Source of the DNA: Christensenella sp964592155 | GTDB lineage: Bacteria > Bacillota > Clostridia > Christensenellales > Christensenellaceae | Assembly (NCBI GenBank): GCA_964592155.1 | Contig: CAZQDA010000044.1 | Span: 1-22,483 of the forward strand | Length of the DNA: 22,483 bases | Reading direction: 5' to 3' | Shown here: positions 8,359-15,810 of the stretch, piece after piece | Layout: every line of letters starts with the position of its first letter | How positions within the stretch are numbered: position 1 is the stretch's first letter | Translations under genes and position numbers: made by a program | The notes under the pieces: model-generated | The model's input: the letters and a program-made list of their open reading frames with translations, nothing else | Told to the model about the DNA's origin: nothing | The model's database searches: none

Positions 8359-9173
8359 GTGAAAAACGTTCCGCATGGGAAATCGTGCAGACAGCGCGCG
8401 ATCCCAAGAGGATTACCTCCCAGTATATCATTGAGCACGTTTTTACAGATTTTATGGAAATGCACGGCGACAAGCTGTTTGCGGATGATGCTGCAGTGAT
8501 CGGCGGCGTTGGATTTTTGGATGGAATGCCCGTCACGGTTGTGGGTCAGGAAAAGGGCTCTGATTTGCGCGACAAGGTAGCGCGCAATTTTGGATGCTCT
8601 AATCCGGAAGGGTACCGCAAATCGTTGAGGCTGATGAAGCAGGCGGAGAAATTCCACAGGCCTGTCATCTGTATCGTGGATACGCAAGGCGCGTTCTGCG
8701 GGATTGGAGCAGAGGAACGCGGCGTGGCGGAATCGATTGCGCGCAATCTTTTAGAGCTTTCGCGGCTCAAAACCCCTGTGATCAGCCTTTTTATCGGTGA
8801 GGGCGGCAGCGGCGGCGCAATTGCGCTTGCGGTTGCAGACAAACGGATTATGCTGGAAAATGCTCTGTATTCTATTCTATCGCCGGAAGGGTTCTCCAGT
8901 ATTTTATGGAAAGATTCCTCTCGTGCGGCAGAGGCGGCGGAGCTTATGCGTATGACAGCCGGTGAGATCAAAGAAATGGGTCTCGTGGACGATGTGCTCC
9001 CTGAACCGGAGGGCGGCGCACAGGCGGAGGATCGAGGCGCTTTTGCAAAAGAGATCAAACAGTATCTGGTTGGTTGCCTGAAAGAATTGCAGCAGGAGCC
9101 GATTGAATCGCTGCTTGAAAAACGGTACGCAAAAATACGCTCGTTTGGACAAGGCGCGGTAAAGCACAAATAA
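8355..9173 (+). CDS. accA: Acetyl-CoA carboxylase carboxyltransferase alpha subunit
   Basis: Partner of AccD in the carboxyltransferase half-reaction. The protein has 272 residues, slightly shorter than the E. coli protein and typical of the short Firmicutes form. Family motifs include QTARDPKRITSQYII near the N-terminus, VDTQGAFCGIGAEERG, and GEGGSGGAIALA, which builds the acyl-CoA oxyanion site. ATG 8355 overlaps the accD stop and has GGAGGAAG upstream inside accD. It is the last gene of the operon, followed by a strong terminator about 25 bases later. Confidence 0.96.
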   Translation: MSEKRSAWEIVQTARDPKRITSQYIIEHVFTDFMEMHGDKLFADDAAVIGGVGFLDGMPVTVVGQEKGSDLRDKVARNFGCSNPEGYRKSLRLMKQAEKFHRPVICIVDTQGAFCGIGAEERGVAESIARNLLELSRLKTPVISLFIGEGGSGGAIALAVADKRIMLENALYSILSPEGFSSILWKDSSRAAEAAELMRMTAGEIKEMGLVDDVLPEPEGGAQAEDRGAFAKEIKQYLVGCLKELQQEPIESLLEKRYAKIRSFGQGAVKHK

Positions 9174-9198
9174 GAGTCTGGACCTTGAGCGAAGATAG

Positions 9199-9241
9199 AA
9201 CCTTCCGACTGCAACCCAATCGGCGCATCGGAAGGTTTTTT
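9199..9241 (+). terminator. Terminator of the fab-acc operon
   Basis: A perfect 10-bp stem, AACCTTCCGA (9199-9208) with TCGGAAGGTT (9228-9237), is followed by a run of T to 9241. This is a classical intrinsic terminator 25 bases after accA. Confidence 0.9.
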
Positions 9242-9256
9242 GATTCCAAATTACAA

Positions 9257-9293
9257 TTGAGGGTTTTGAGATGCTATGATATGATAGTATAGT
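9257..9293 (+). promoter_or_regulatory. Candidate promoter of the surface-protein gene
   Basis: TTGAGG (9257-9262) with TATGAT (9280-9285) at 17 bases, or TTGAGA (9266-9271) with TATAGT (9288-9293) at 16 bases, both fit a sigma-A promoter. They lie 36-70 bases before the start codon at 9329. I cannot choose between them. Confidence 0.5.
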
Positions 9294-9328
9294 GACCAAT
9301 GTATATGTTGGCTTATTTGGAGGAAACA

Positions 9329-11170
9329 ATGAAAAGAAAAAGATTGTTATGTGCTGTGCTTGTATTTATTTTTGCCCTTTCCTTTGCGGGAGCCGCGTTT
9401 GCGGAAGAAGCGACGCAAGATCCGACGGACGTCCTGCAGACGCCGGCGATTGGGCTTAACCTGTTTTTCACGAAGCCGGATGGAACCCCGCTGGCGGATG
9501 TGGAGATTTTTTTGCAGGAAGAAGAAAAACTGGAATCAGAGTATGTGTATAACGGTGTGACGGATCAAGACGGAAAGCTTTCCCTGCCGTCTATTCCCAT
9601 TTCGGGTTTGCAGCTTGCGGCAAAAAGCAAGGATGAGATAACGCTGGGGATTTTGAATCTGCATCTTTATCCGGCTGAGACGACCGAGATTAAGAATTTG
9701 CCCAAAAGCGCGACGATGGCTCTGAATACCGCCGTTATGAAAAATGTGGCGCTTTCGACGCTGAATCCGTTTGCCACAGGCACGCCAAGCAGCGCGCCCA
9801 ACGATTCGCAGGTATATACGTATGAGGTGGATGTAAATGAAAAAGCTCCGGCAGTAGATTTTGTTTTTGAATTGCCGGAAAATGCAAACATGCTTCTGAA
9901 AAGCGCGAAGGACGGCGCATTGCCGGAGCCTTCAAACACTCCGGAACCGACGGAAACAGCAATCCCGACAGAGTCGCCAACACAGACGTCTGCGCCTACG
10001 GAAACCGCAGCGCCGACTGCGGAGCCGACGCCAAGTCCAGCNNNNNNNNNNNNNNNNNNNNNNNNNNNNNNNNNNNNNNNNNNNNNNNNNNNNNNNNNNN
10101 NNNNNNNNNNNNNNNNNNNNNNNNNNNNNNNNNNNNNNNNNCCGGATAAGCTGAATCTCAAGCTGTACCTGATCGATAGCAGAGGCGCTGCGGTTTCAGG
10201 CTATGCGGCGGCAGTGGATGACGGAAAAATGAGGAACACGAATGCGGGCGGAGCCGTTTATTTTTCAGAACTCGATCCAGACGGAACCAAGACAATTAAG
10301 ATTTTTGATGCAGAGCAAAAGGAACGCGGTGTGTGCAAAGTGACCTTTCAAAAGTCTGACGAAACCAAAATCGATTCGCATAAAGATTTAAAATATGTCG
10401 TGGCCTATCAAAAGGGAACGCAGGACGTGTACCTGTCCGCGACGGTTGATTTGCAGGGGAACAGCAACACGGAGTTGAAATTAAAGGAAGCGTCCGCCTC
10501 GCCGATCAAGCATGAAAAGGAAACGCCCAAAAAGGATGAGAAGGGGCATGAAAAGCCGGAAGAGGTAGCCGCTGATCCATGCTTTAACGGTTATCTTATG
10601 GATCAGAATGGAGCAATCATTGCGGGAGCGATCATAAAAAGCCAGAATACCGATACCAAAGGGACGCTTAACGCAGTAACAAATGAAACAGGCTATTTTG
10701 AAATTTCAGGAATCATGGAAGGAAACCACAGCGTTGCCGCAGTAGGAAAAGACGACGCAATGATAGGTAAGACAGAATTTGTTGTGCAGGACGCGGATGT
10801 GACCGGAATCGTGCAAAAAGCGGATGGGAAGATCTACCTGAGCATCAAGAGGGGCGCGGACGAATTATATATGAATCTGCGCGCGGATGGAAAAGGCGGC
10901 CTGAAACTCATGGACGTATCCAATGAAAAGGCGGTAGAGCCGGATGTCAGCGCGACGAATACGCTTTCACCCACGCCAACTGAAACGCCCGTGCCTCAGC
11001 CGGAAGAACAGGGGAATCCGGCGATGGTGATACTGATCATCGTGATTGCGGCTGCTGCCGCTGCGGTGGCAGTGATTCTGGTGCTGCGCGCACGGCGCAA
11101 TCGGCAGAATCAGGGAACGCAAGACGACCGCTATGATGATAATGATGCGGATGATAACAACAGAGGATAG
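9329..11170 (+). CDS. Secreted membrane-anchored protein with three beta-type modules (contains assembly gap)
   Basis: I do not recognise a named family for the whole protein. It has about 613 residues, counting the gap. It starts with a signal peptide (residues 1-25, ending AFA-EE) after GGAGGAAACA and ATG 9329. Three related modules follow: one near residues 35-130, one just after the gap, and one near nt 10580-10860. The last looks like a carboxypeptidase-regulatory or CNA-B-type module (TNETGYFEISGI). A Thr/Pro/Glu linker (TPEPTETAIPTESPTQ) leads into the 100-N gap at residue 238. A second TPTETPVPQP linker precedes one membrane helix (about 566-590) and an Asp/Arg-rich cytoplasmic tail. 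No LPxTG signal is seen, so it is anchored by the helix. An adhesin, stalk or wall-spanning role is inference. The frame continues through the gap only because 100 N were inserted, so true length and phase are unknown. Confidence 0.75.
   Translation: MKRKRLLCAVLVFIFALSFAGAAFAEEATQDPTDVLQTPAIGLNLFFTKPDGTPLADVEIFLQEEEKLESEYVYNGVTDQDGKLSLPSIPISGLQLAAKSKDEITLGILNLHLYPAETTEIKNLPKSATMALNTAVMKNVALSTLNPFATGTPSSAPNDSQVYTYEVDVNEKAPAVDFVFELPENANMLLKSAKDGALPEPSNTPEPTETAIPTESPTQTSAPTETAAPTAEPTPSPXXXXXXXXXXXXXXXXXXXXXXXXXXXXXXXXXXPDKLNLKLYLIDSRGAAVSGYAAAVDDGKMRNTNAGGAVYFSELDPDGTKTIKIFDAEQKERGVCKVTFQKSDETKIDSHKDLKYVVAYQKGTQDVYLSATVDLQGNSNTELKLKEASASPIKHEKETPKKDEKGHEKPEEVAADPCFNGYLMDQNGAIIAGAIIKSQNTDTKGTLNAVTNETGYFEISGIMEGNHSVAAVGKDDAMIGKTEFVVQDADVTGIVQKADGKIYLSIKRGADELYMNLRADGKGGLKLMDVSNEKAVEPDVSATNTLSPTPTETPVPQPEEQGNPAMVILIIVIAAAAAAVAVILVLRARRNRQNQGTQDDRYDDNDADDNNRG
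10042..10141. other. Assembly gap (100 N) inside a repeat-rich coding region
   Basis: Exactly 100 N, a conventional placeholder for a gap of unknown size. It starts inside the Thr/Pro/Ala/Glu-rich linker (the left side reads APTAEPTPSP), suggesting that a low-complexity tandem repeat could not be assembled. Confidence 0.97.
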
Positions 11171-11187
11171 AGCGAAAAAAGAGAAAC

Positions 11188-11219
11188 AAAAAAAGACGGG
11201 CAAGAGCCCGTCTTTTTCT
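11188..11219. terminator. Bidirectional terminator between convergent genes
   Basis: A 12-bp perfect stem pairs 11190-11201 with 11206-11217 around loop AAGA, with an A tract on the left and a T tract on the right. It can end both the surface-protein gene (+) and the CoA-transferase gene (-). Confidence 0.9.
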
Positions 11220-11224
11220 TCGTG

Positions 11225-12748
11225 TTATTGGAAAACGTCCGCATCCATTTCTTTCAAATTTTCTGAAATAAGGGGCCGGAATTCCATGTTTGCGATAATG
11301 TCTTTTTCAATATCGATCCCGGGAGCCACCTCTGTGAGCGTAAGGCCGTCTTCCCTTACTTCAAGCACGCAGCGTTCGGTGATAAACATAACCTTTTGCC
11401 CCAACTCGCGCGCGCGTTTGGCGGAAAAGGTGAGCTGCTCGATTTCCTTTTTGAATTTTTTAATGCTGCCCTCCTGCAGAATGTGCAGCTTTCCATCCTT
11501 TACCTCCACGTTAAGCCCTTTTGCGGTAAAGGTACCGATGAAATAGAGCAGGGGGGTTGATTGCGTGATGCAGATAAATCCGCCGCACCCTGCGATGCGC
11601 GGGCCAAACTTGCTGACATTGATGTTGCCCTGCGGATCGGATTCCGCGAGACCCAAAAACGCCTGCGAGAGTCCGCCTCCGTGATAAAAATCAAACAGCT
11701 GATGCTGATATAAAATTGCCTGGGGGTTCAGAGTGCAGCCGAATTCCACACCGGATAGCGGGGTGCCGCCGATTCCGCCGGCCTCCACGGTCAGCGTAAA
11801 ATCGCTGATGCCCTTTTCTTCCGCAACTGCGGCAATGCCCTCGGGCATACCGATTCCCAGATTGATTACGCCGCCCTCTTTGAGCTCCTTTAAAGACCGC
11901 AATGCAATGATGCGGCGCGGGCCGGGGGGCAAAACGGGCATCGCGCCTTTGGGCGCGCGCTCTTGTCCGGAATAGGCGGGGTTATAATCACACAGCGCCG
12001 TTTGCGGATGCAATGCTTTGTCGCTGTTTTTTACGATATAGTCCACAAGGATGCCAGGCACGAAAACTTCGTGCGTGGGGATATCGTCCACGATTTCCTC
12101 CACCTGAACAATTACCTTGCCTCCAAGCGCATGGCAGGCCTGCGCCATGGGTAGCGCGTCTACAAGAGCGGCCTCTTTTTCCATGCTGATGTTTCCGTTT
12201 TTATCCGCCCGCGTGCCGCGCAGAAAGGCATAGTCGATGCGCTCAACCGGCTTATAGCGAATATAGTCTTTTCCGTCGATTTCAATGATTTCATTGAGGT
12301 CTTCCTTAGAGCGGCTGTTGAGCTTGCCGCCGGAAACGCGCGGGTCGACGAATGTATCCAGCCCGATGTGCGTCACAAGGCCGGGACGTTTTGCCGCCGT
12401 ATCGCGCAAAAGCTGCGCAATCACGCCCTGAGGCAGGTTATATGCCTCGATATCTTCTGAAAAAATCATTTTCTGGAGTTTGGGCATCAGGTTAATATGC
12501 CCTGCGACCAATTTTTTGACGAGTCCCTTATGGGCAAGGCGGTTTAGTCCGCGCTCCCCGCCGTCGCCGACCGAGGTGACGGAAAGAATCGATAAATCTC
12601 TGGGAAAACCCGTTTCCAAAAAGCGTTTTTCCAAAGCGGAATAAAGCTCGTCCGCCGTTGCCGCCATAACAAATCCGTTTGCGGCGATCACCGCGCCGTC
12701 GAAAATCAATTCCGCCGCCTGTTTTGAAGTAATGATTTGATGCTTCAT
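11225..12748 (-). CDS. Fused acyl-CoA:carboxylate CoA-transferase (propionate/acetate CoA-transferase type)
   Basis: A family I CoA-transferase with both halves in one chain (507 residues), as in Pct and YdiF-type enzymes that exchange CoA between short-chain acyl-CoAs and free acids. The N-terminal ITSKQAAELIFDGAVIAANGF opens the alpha half. The beta half contains LGIGMPEGIAAVAEE and the active-site glutamate Glu322 in TVEAGGIGGTPLSG. ATG at 12748 is chosen over 12772 because the family starts right at this motif, although the ribosome site before it is weak. No partner dehydrogenase or thiolase is adjacent, so the substrate (acetate, propionate, butyrate or lactate) cannot be assigned. It has its own promoter and is probably monocistronic. 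Confidence 0.88.
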   Translation of the reverse strand: MKHQIITSKQAAELIFDGAVIAANGFVMAATADELYSALEKRFLETGFPRDLSILSVTSVGDGGERGLNRLAHKGLVKKLVAGHINLMPKLQKMIFSEDIEAYNLPQGVIAQLLRDTAAKRPGLVTHIGLDTFVDPRVSGGKLNSRSKEDLNEIIEIDGKDYIRYKPVERIDYAFLRGTRADKNGNISMEKEAALVDALPMAQACHALGGKVIVQVEEIVDDIPTHEVFVPGILVDYIVKNSDKALHPQTALCDYNPAYSGQERAPKGAMPVLPPGPRRIIALRSLKELKEGGVINLGIGMPEGIAAVAEEKGISDFTLTVEAGGIGGTPLSGVEFGCTLNPQAILYQHQLFDFYHGGGLSQAFLGLAESDPQGNINVSKFGPRIAGCGGFICITQSTPLLYFIGTFTAKGLNVEVKDGKLHILQEGSIKKFKKEIEQLTFSAKRARELGQKVMFITERCVLEVREDGLTLTEVAPGIDIEKDIIANMEFRPLISENLKEMDADVFQ

Positions 12749-12792
12749 ACCATACCGTCCGTTTCTTAACATGATAAAAACTTATTTTTTAT

Positions 12793-12821
12793 ATTATCTG
12801 ATATGCGGATGGTATTTTCAA
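12793..12821 (-). promoter_or_regulatory. Promoter of the CoA-transferase gene
   Basis: Read on the minus strand, TTGAAA (12821-12816) is followed 17 bases later by GATAAT (12798-12793). This is a good sigma-A promoter about 45 bases before ATG 12748. Confidence 0.65.
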
Positions 12822-12823
12822 GT

Positions 12824-12847
12824 AAAAAATAGCGTGAGAACGCTTTT
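12824..12847 (-). terminator. Short terminator after the small membrane-protein gene
   Basis: On the minus strand a 5-bp stem AGCGT/ACGCT with loop TCTC (plus-strand 12831-12844), then one A and a run of six T. It lies within 10 bases of the small gene's stop and just upstream of the CoA-transferase promoter, so it would separate the two units. Confidence 0.55.
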
Positions 12848-12852
12848 GTAAC

Positions 12853-13017
12853 TTAAAAAAAGCGTGCCTGCTTCGGGTGAGGATGCGCTGCGCGGCGCTG
12901 TTTTGCGCGCGGCTGTTTGCGCTCCATGAGAATGGCGGAAACGCAAATTGCGCCAATCACACCCACCGCAAGAAACAGAACGGAGAGTATCTCTTTTGAC
13001 AAAATCAGTTCAAACAT
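12853..13017 (-). CDS. Small single-helix membrane protein, 54 residues
   Basis: I do not recognise this gene. The case for it being real is a strong AGGAGGT ribosome site eight bases before ATG 13017 and a short terminator just past its stop. The product has a short N-terminal part (MFELILSKEI), one hydrophobic helix at about residues 11-31 (LSVLFLAVGVIGAICVSAIL) and a C-terminal tail rich in Arg, Lys, His and Gln. Such a tail would sit in the cytoplasm by the positive-inside rule. An upstream in-frame ATG at 13059 would add 14 residues but ignores the ribosome site. It is divergent from the D,D-carboxypeptidase gene, which may or may not mean a shared role in the envelope. Confidence 0.6.
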   Translation of the reverse strand: MFELILSKEILSVLFLAVGVIGAICVSAILMERKQPRAKQRRAAHPHPKQARFF

Positions 13018-13144
13018 TCTAACAACCTCCTGATACGTAATATGGATTGCTCTTATCATAAAACAGGGGGGCTACATCCACGGTAACCAAATGTGAAAAA
13101 AGTATGAATTTTGTTTAAAAAGTGCTACGGAAGCGATACAAAAC

Positions 13145-13173
13145 TGTACAAGAAGTCCGTTTTGTTATATAAT
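13145..13173 (+). promoter_or_regulatory. Promoter of the D,D-carboxypeptidase gene
   Basis: A perfect TATAAT (13168-13173) lies 17 bases after TGTACA (13145-13150), a weaker -35. The predicted start near 13180 leaves about 33 bases of leader before TTG 13213. Confidence 0.55.
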
Positions 13174-13212
13174 AAAAACCGTTATAGATCGAACTTCAGT
13201 GAGGATGATAAT

Positions 13213-14913
13213 TTGAAAAAAATAATTGTACTGATCATTGCGTTTGCAATGATGCTGACAATGCCCGTTATTGCGTTTGCAGAAAATGAACCGGAACCAT
13301 CTCAAACACAACCCGCGCAAGATGCTGCTGCATCTGCCGAGCCCACGCCCGTTCCCACACCGGAGCCGACTCCCACGCCCGATCCGACGTCGCAGGACAG
13401 GCAGGGCGCGCCCGGGGTTGATTTATCGCGCATCGAGGCGGAATCGGCCATGCTAGTGGATGCGGATACAGGCGAAGTTTTGTTTTCCAAAAATGCGGAC
13501 TGGCGTATTTTTCCTGCCAGCACAACCAAGTTGATGACCGCGATTCTGGCAGCGGAAAACTGCAAGATGGAAGATGTGGTGACGTATACGGCTGATATGA
13601 AAACCCAGGTTGGGCTGCTTGGGACAAATGGCAGTCTGATGGAGCTTTATAATCTAAAACCGGACGTCCAGATTTCCGTGAAAGACCTTTTTTATGGTAT
13701 GATGCTTTGCTCGGGCAATGATGCGGCGCTTGTTTTGGGAATCCATATTGCGGGCAGCGAAGAAGCGTTTGTCCAGATGATGAACGCCAAGGCAAAAGAG
13801 CTCGGCATGACGAATACCAATTTCATCAATCCGCACGGGGCGTATTTTGCGAATATCGGGCAGGATCATTATTCCACCGCGGCTGACATGGCAAAGCTTG
13901 CGGCGGCGGCGTACAAAATTCCCGTGATAAGGGAAGCAGCGGCGACGGAAACCTATGCGTATGAAACGGTCAGCGGACTCACGACAAATGAAACGCTGGG
14001 TGATGATGTCATTGAAAACTCTAATTTGTTGATGCATACGATGGCTAGCAGGCCGGAGCTTGCGGGCTATCTCTATGATAAAGCCACAGGGATGAAGACG
14101 GGGCTGATCCAGAATATCATGCCGCCCGGAGCGGAGCAGCCGATCAAAAATTATGGCTGTCTGGTGGCGTCCGCTTCCAGTGATAATTTGAACCTGATTG
14201 CGGTTGTGTTTGGAGACCAAACCAAGGAAGATAAAGAGCAGGGGATTCCAGGCGCGCATGCGCGGTGGGATATCACAAAATATCTGTTTGACTATGGTTT
14301 TGAAAATTTTGCCAAGGTAGACCTTGCAAAGTTTGCGGCTCCGGTGGCGCTCACCGAGCAGGTGGAGAATGCCTCAGGAAACGATCCGCAGGAGGGCTCA
14401 CTTGAGGTATCCGCAGATTTAAGCGGGATTGCGGCGGATACGCAGCTTCTTGACGCGGCAACTGCAAAAGGACTTGAGGACGGCAGCATTCAGCTGGAGC
14501 AGAAAACGAATATCAACGGGCCGATCAAGGCTCCGGTCAGCGCGGGGGACGAGGTAGGAACGGTCTCTTATTCCCTGAATGGACAGGAGCTATACAGCGC
14601 GCCGCTCGTGGCGGGCAGGCAGATATTCCAGAAAGGCGAGGAAGAGCAAACCAGCGAGGCCTATGATGTTCCGCTGTTTGAATTCCAGATGTGGTTTTTG
14701 TGGATCATCATACCGGCAGCCGTGATTTTGGCACTACTGGCGGTCAGAACATTCAATATCAGCCGTAGAAAGAAACGGTACGCGGGTCGCGGCAGACCGG
14801 CATACAGCAAGCCGCCGCGCGCGGGGAGCGCAAAAATGGGAAAAGATTCTGTGCAGCGCCGGCACAGTTCAGCAAGGAGCAGATCCGGCGGCGGACGCAG
14901 AAGCAGGTTATAG
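13213..14913 (+). CDS. D-alanyl-D-alanine carboxypeptidase (S11 family, PBP5/DacF type)
   Basis: Removes the terminal D-Ala from peptidoglycan stem peptides outside the cell. The protein has 566 residues, longer than usual for the family (about 400). A signal peptide (1-24, ending AFA-EN) is followed by a Pro/Thr/Glu linker (TPVPTPEPTPTPDP), then the catalytic domain with Ser103-x-x-Lys106 (STTK), Ser167-Gly-Asn and Lys295-Thr-Gly, and a beta-rich C-terminal domain. Unusually, a full membrane helix (about 493-514) and an Arg/Ser/Gly-rich tail of about 52 residues close the protein, where relatives have an amphipathic anchor. The start is TTG 13213 after GAGGATGATAA, at the beginning of the signal peptide. 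A frame extending up to 13111 overlaps the promoter and is rejected. Confidence 0.92.
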   Translation: MKKIIVLIIAFAMMLTMPVIAFAENEPEPSQTQPAQDAAASAEPTPVPTPEPTPTPDPTSQDRQGAPGVDLSRIEAESAMLVDADTGEVLFSKNADWRIFPASTTKLMTAILAAENCKMEDVVTYTADMKTQVGLLGTNGSLMELYNLKPDVQISVKDLFYGMMLCSGNDAALVLGIHIAGSEEAFVQMMNAKAKELGMTNTNFINPHGAYFANIGQDHYSTAADMAKLAAAAYKIPVIREAAATETYAYETVSGLTTNETLGDDVIENSNLLMHTMASRPELAGYLYDKATGMKTGLIQNIMPPGAEQPIKNYGCLVASASSDNLNLIAVVFGDQTKEDKEQGIPGAHARWDITKYLFDYGFENFAKVDLAKFAAPVALTEQVENASGNDPQEGSLEVSADLSGIAADTQLLDAATAKGLEDGSIQLEQKTNINGPIKAPVSAGDEVGTVSYSLNGQELYSAPLVAGRQIFQKGEEEQTSEAYDVPLFEFQMWFLWIIIPAAVILALLAVRTFNISRRKKRYAGRGRPAYSKPPRAGSAKMGKDSVQRRHSSARSRSGGGRRSRL

Positions 14914-14915
14914 AA

Positions 14916-14963
14916 TTCCAACAAAAAAACGGTTTGAATTTTCAAACCGTTTTTTTGTTGGAA
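14916..14963. terminator. Bidirectional terminator with 23-bp perfect stem
   Basis: Bases 14916-14938 pair perfectly with 14941-14963 around TT. The stem contains A7 and T7 tracts, so either strand gives a GC-containing hairpin followed by T residues. It lies between the convergent carboxypeptidase (+) and membrane-protein (-) genes and begins three bases after the carboxypeptidase stop. Confidence 0.9.
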
Positions 14964-14971
14964 CATAAGTA

Positions 14972-15619
14972 TCACTTTTTGCGGCGCGCGGTGAACTTAT
15001 ATTGGGCAACCATTCCGGCGATTGCAAATACCGCGGTGGGAATGAGGAATGCCCACATCGATCCGGTGGAAAAGATACTCACGGAATCAAAAACCTGCTT
15101 ATAGTTGCTCAAGGTGATGCCGGAAAGCGCTCCCTGATTGAAGAACAGGCCGATCATCACGCCTGCCGTATGCACGAGCATATATCCGCCGAAAATTGCG
15201 GAGAAAATAATGACAAAATGCCGCTGTGAGGCGAGTGTAATGGCACCGAACACAAGGAACAATCCCAGCCCGATGATAAACAGCGTCAGGGATTCCATTG
15301 TATCAAAGGTAGCGGGAAAGCCGTTACGCAGAAAGGTAAACACAAGCAATCCCACAACGCCGCCCGCCACAAAGATGGCGAACTTGATGAAGAAAAAACA
15401 AAGAAGCGCAAAAATGAGCCCGATAATGAGGCTCACAAGCCACAGCCAGGACGTAGAATCCGGAAAATAGGTTCCGATCAGCGTATACGAATAATAAGCG
15501 CCCATAAAAAAGGCGACCAAAAAAATAACGACTTTCAGGTATCGATATCCCCAGAAACAATACAAAATTCCGAGAATAAGGGCTAAGAGAAGCAGGATGA
15601 TTGGGACGATTTCATTCAT
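14972..15619 (-). CDS. Seven-helix membrane protein, possibly TMEM198/TM7SF3-like (DUF4203)
   Basis: An integral membrane protein of 215 residues. Hydrophobic segments lie near residues 4-22, 28-48, 58-77, 80-98, 111-130, 135-157 and 187-207. The spacing, small-residue patches (FFMGAYYSY, VAGGVVG, FGGYML) and basic end FTARRKK resemble the TM7SF3/TMEM198-like family, but I cannot confirm the match. Its function is unknown. ATG 15619 is chosen because GGAGGTC lies seven bases upstream on the minus strand; a longer frame to 15676 would read through the promoter. It is divergent from the Rnf operon with a promoter of its own, and no shared function can be inferred. Confidence 0.75.
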   Translation of the reverse strand: MNEIVPIILLLLALILGILYCFWGYRYLKVVIFLVAFFMGAYYSYTLIGTYFPDSTSWLWLVSLIIGLIFALLCFFFIKFAIFVAGGVVGLLVFTFLRNGFPATFDTMESLTLFIIGLGLFLVFGAITLASQRHFVIIFSAIFGGYMLVHTAGVMIGLFFNQGALSGITLSNYKQVFDSVSIFSTGSMWAFLIPTAVFAIAGMVAQYKFTARRKK

Positions 15620-15643
15620 GGATAAGACCTCCGATCTCTCCCT

Positions 15644-15673
15644 ATTATAAAGCAGTCCGCTATGCAAATGCAA
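15644..15673 (-). promoter_or_regulatory. Promoter of the seven-helix membrane-protein gene
   Basis: On the minus strand TTGCAT (15673-15668) is followed after 18 bases by a perfect TATAAT (15649-15644), about 25 bases before ATG 15619. Confidence 0.65.
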
Positions 15674-15747
15674 CAAACACGATTCTTAAGAATTTCGACA
15701 CACAAAAATTTTCATTAAAATTTAAAGTGAAAAATTTTTTTATCCCC

Positions 15748-15776
15748 TTTAGAAAAAATTTTCCTTGTGCTATAAT
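15748..15776 (+). promoter_or_regulatory. Extended -10 promoter of the rnf operon
   Basis: TGCTATAAT (15768-15776) is an extended -10 with a perfect core, and TTTAGA (15748-15753) lies 17 bases upstream. The region to its left (about 15685-15760) is very A+T rich with short A and T tracts. No Rex-type TTGTTAA palindrome is seen. Confidence 0.68.
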
Positions 15777-15810
15777 AACTCTTAGTGTCTAGCAACCATA
15801 GGAGGTTATT

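Noticed and set aside
9667..10161. Minus-strand frame through the N gap
   Set aside because: It exists only because the N run has no stop codons, and its sequence is the complement of the Pro/Thr linker.
13111..13212. N-terminal extension of the D,D-carboxypeptidase from TTG 13111
   Set aside because: It would place 34 residues before the signal peptide and overlap the TATAAT promoter at 13168. TTG 13213 has a ribosome site and begins exactly at the signal peptide.
15680..15810. Rex (NADH-sensing) operator before rnfC
   Set aside because: No TTGTTAA-N4-TTAACAA-like palindrome; only A and T tracts.
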